Source: Chloranthus sessilifolius
Lineage: Eukaryota; Streptophyta; Magnoliopsida; Chloranthales; Chloranthaceae
Assembly (NCBI GenBank): GCA_021018995.1
Contig: CM037585.1
Span: 125,578,831 to 125,642,830, forward strand
Length of the DNA: 64,000 nucleotides
Direction of reading: 5' to 3'
The notes beneath the pieces were generated by a model. That model was not told the DNA's origin. It ran no database searches and saw nothing but the letters and a program-made list of their open reading frames with translations. Each line of letters begins with the position of its first letter. Within the stretch, counting starts at the first letter, position 1. Both the position numbers and the translations under genes were made by a program. Positions 63,070 through 64,000 of the stretch are shown one piece after another.

Positions 63070-64000
63070 GAAACATTATTTTGTTTGTGAAACCCTAATC
63101 TTTAGAGTTGATAATTGTTTGATATTTTTGAATCTGTAAAACCATAATCTTTACTTTGATGATGGGGTATATTTTTGTATTTTTTGAAACACTAATCTTT
63201 AGACTTTAAGCTTATTTTTTTCCTTTGTTCCTAAGTAATTATAAAAATCTGTAAATTTTAGGGTTTGTATACTATTATACATGACGAATTATCTTTCTGA
63301 CCTATAACATATAGAATGAATTATCTGTTTAAATTGAAATGTGATTTATAATTTTTATAGAATATAAAACTATGATATAAAAAATAATTTATTTATTTAA
63401 TTTTCTATTTTGCATGTGTAAAAATATGTTTCCATTATAGATTGATAAAAAAATTAGAATGATCACACCATTGGTAAGTCATGACAAACCTTTCATAAGA
63501 CCGTATCATTAATTTATTAGTCAGTTGCTTCTCGAAGACATGATGAGTCTTTTATAAGATTATATTGCCCATTTATAAATCAGTTGCTTCTAAAAGACAT
63601 GGTCAGATCAACCGTTTATAAGAGTGTGATATCCCTTCATTTGGCAGTTTCTTCTTTAAGACATGATCAGTAGTTTGTATATAAGACGTATCATAGTTTA
63701 TATATAAGACTGCGATGTCCCTTCGTTAGGCAGTGCCTTCTTTAAGACATAATCAGTATCTTCTTTAAGACATTACGGTTTAAGAATTTATTTCTTTTCT
63801 TATTTGGCTTTTATATAAGATGCATCATAGAAGTATGAAACAAAATATTAGGATCACTAATTGATTGTTCGTGATTGTATTCTTTGTACCAATTCGAGTT
63901 GGATGATCCTTATATATATAGGCTTCACATGTAGTTGCGTTATGGATATTGACACAATTATACTAGTATGTCACTATAATGGGCTATTTAATTTTTATAG
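62641..64000. other. AT-rich DNA at the right edge
   Basis: Contains an (AT)n microsatellite (63017-63066) and, at 63500-63780, about four irregular repeats around CAGTTGCTTCTNNAAGACATGATCAG with TTTATAAGA between them. No gene is visible. Confidence 0.5.
63017..63066. repeat. (AT)n microsatellite
   Basis: A perfect run of about 25 TA units. Confidence 0.95.

Overview
This window is nuclear DNA of a flowering plant. The evidence is three plant genes with GT/AG introns, dense LTR retrotransposon and LINE remains, and many small foldback DNA elements. There is no bacterial gene organisation, no tRNA or rRNA gene and no CRISPR array. The species cannot be fixed from the sequence alone.

Host genes. 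Two ammonium transporter genes of the AMT2/AMT3 (MEP-like) type lie head-to-tail on the plus strand, at 2668-6234 (486 aa) and 17896-19508 (478 aa). Each has three exons with matching intron phases and a second exon of exactly 286 nt, so they are a tandem duplication. The third gene is a BAG-family co-chaperone (ubiquitin-like domain plus BAG domain, 263 aa) on the minus strand. Exons 1-3 lie at 58993-57691. The last exon is about 37.7 kb away at 20025-19828, directly downstream of and convergent with the second AMT gene. If the assembly is right, most of the window is one huge BAG intron that splits the last part of the BAG domain.

Layout. 1-2.6 kb: MITE-rich promoter side of AMT gene A. 2.7-6.3 kb: AMT gene A. 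6.3-17.9 kb: intergenic DNA with MITEs, a small CACTA element, a GC-rich LTR relic and a dead DUF1985-like transposon gene flanked by two 22-bp repeat arrays. 17.9-19.5 kb: AMT gene B. 19.8-59.0 kb: BAG gene. Its giant intron holds copia fossils, LINE fossils and, at 37-53 kb, two head-to-head copies of one gag-only LTR element, the minus-strand copy carrying a further 4-kb insertion. 59-64 kb: BAG upstream DNA, another MITE and a 144-bp satellite.

The most interesting signals are: (1) the 37.7-kb BAG intron; (2) a tandem duplication inside BAG intron 1 that copies the exon 1 end together with its 5' splice site, leaving decoy donors; (3) at least eight small elements that share one plan (8-bp target duplications, short CA..TG inverted termini, interior built of one short palindromic word repeated) but use different words; (4) nested and inverted LTR elements placed by exact target duplications; (5) paired 22-bp arrays around a transposon gene. 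All calls come from reading the sequence; no database search was run.
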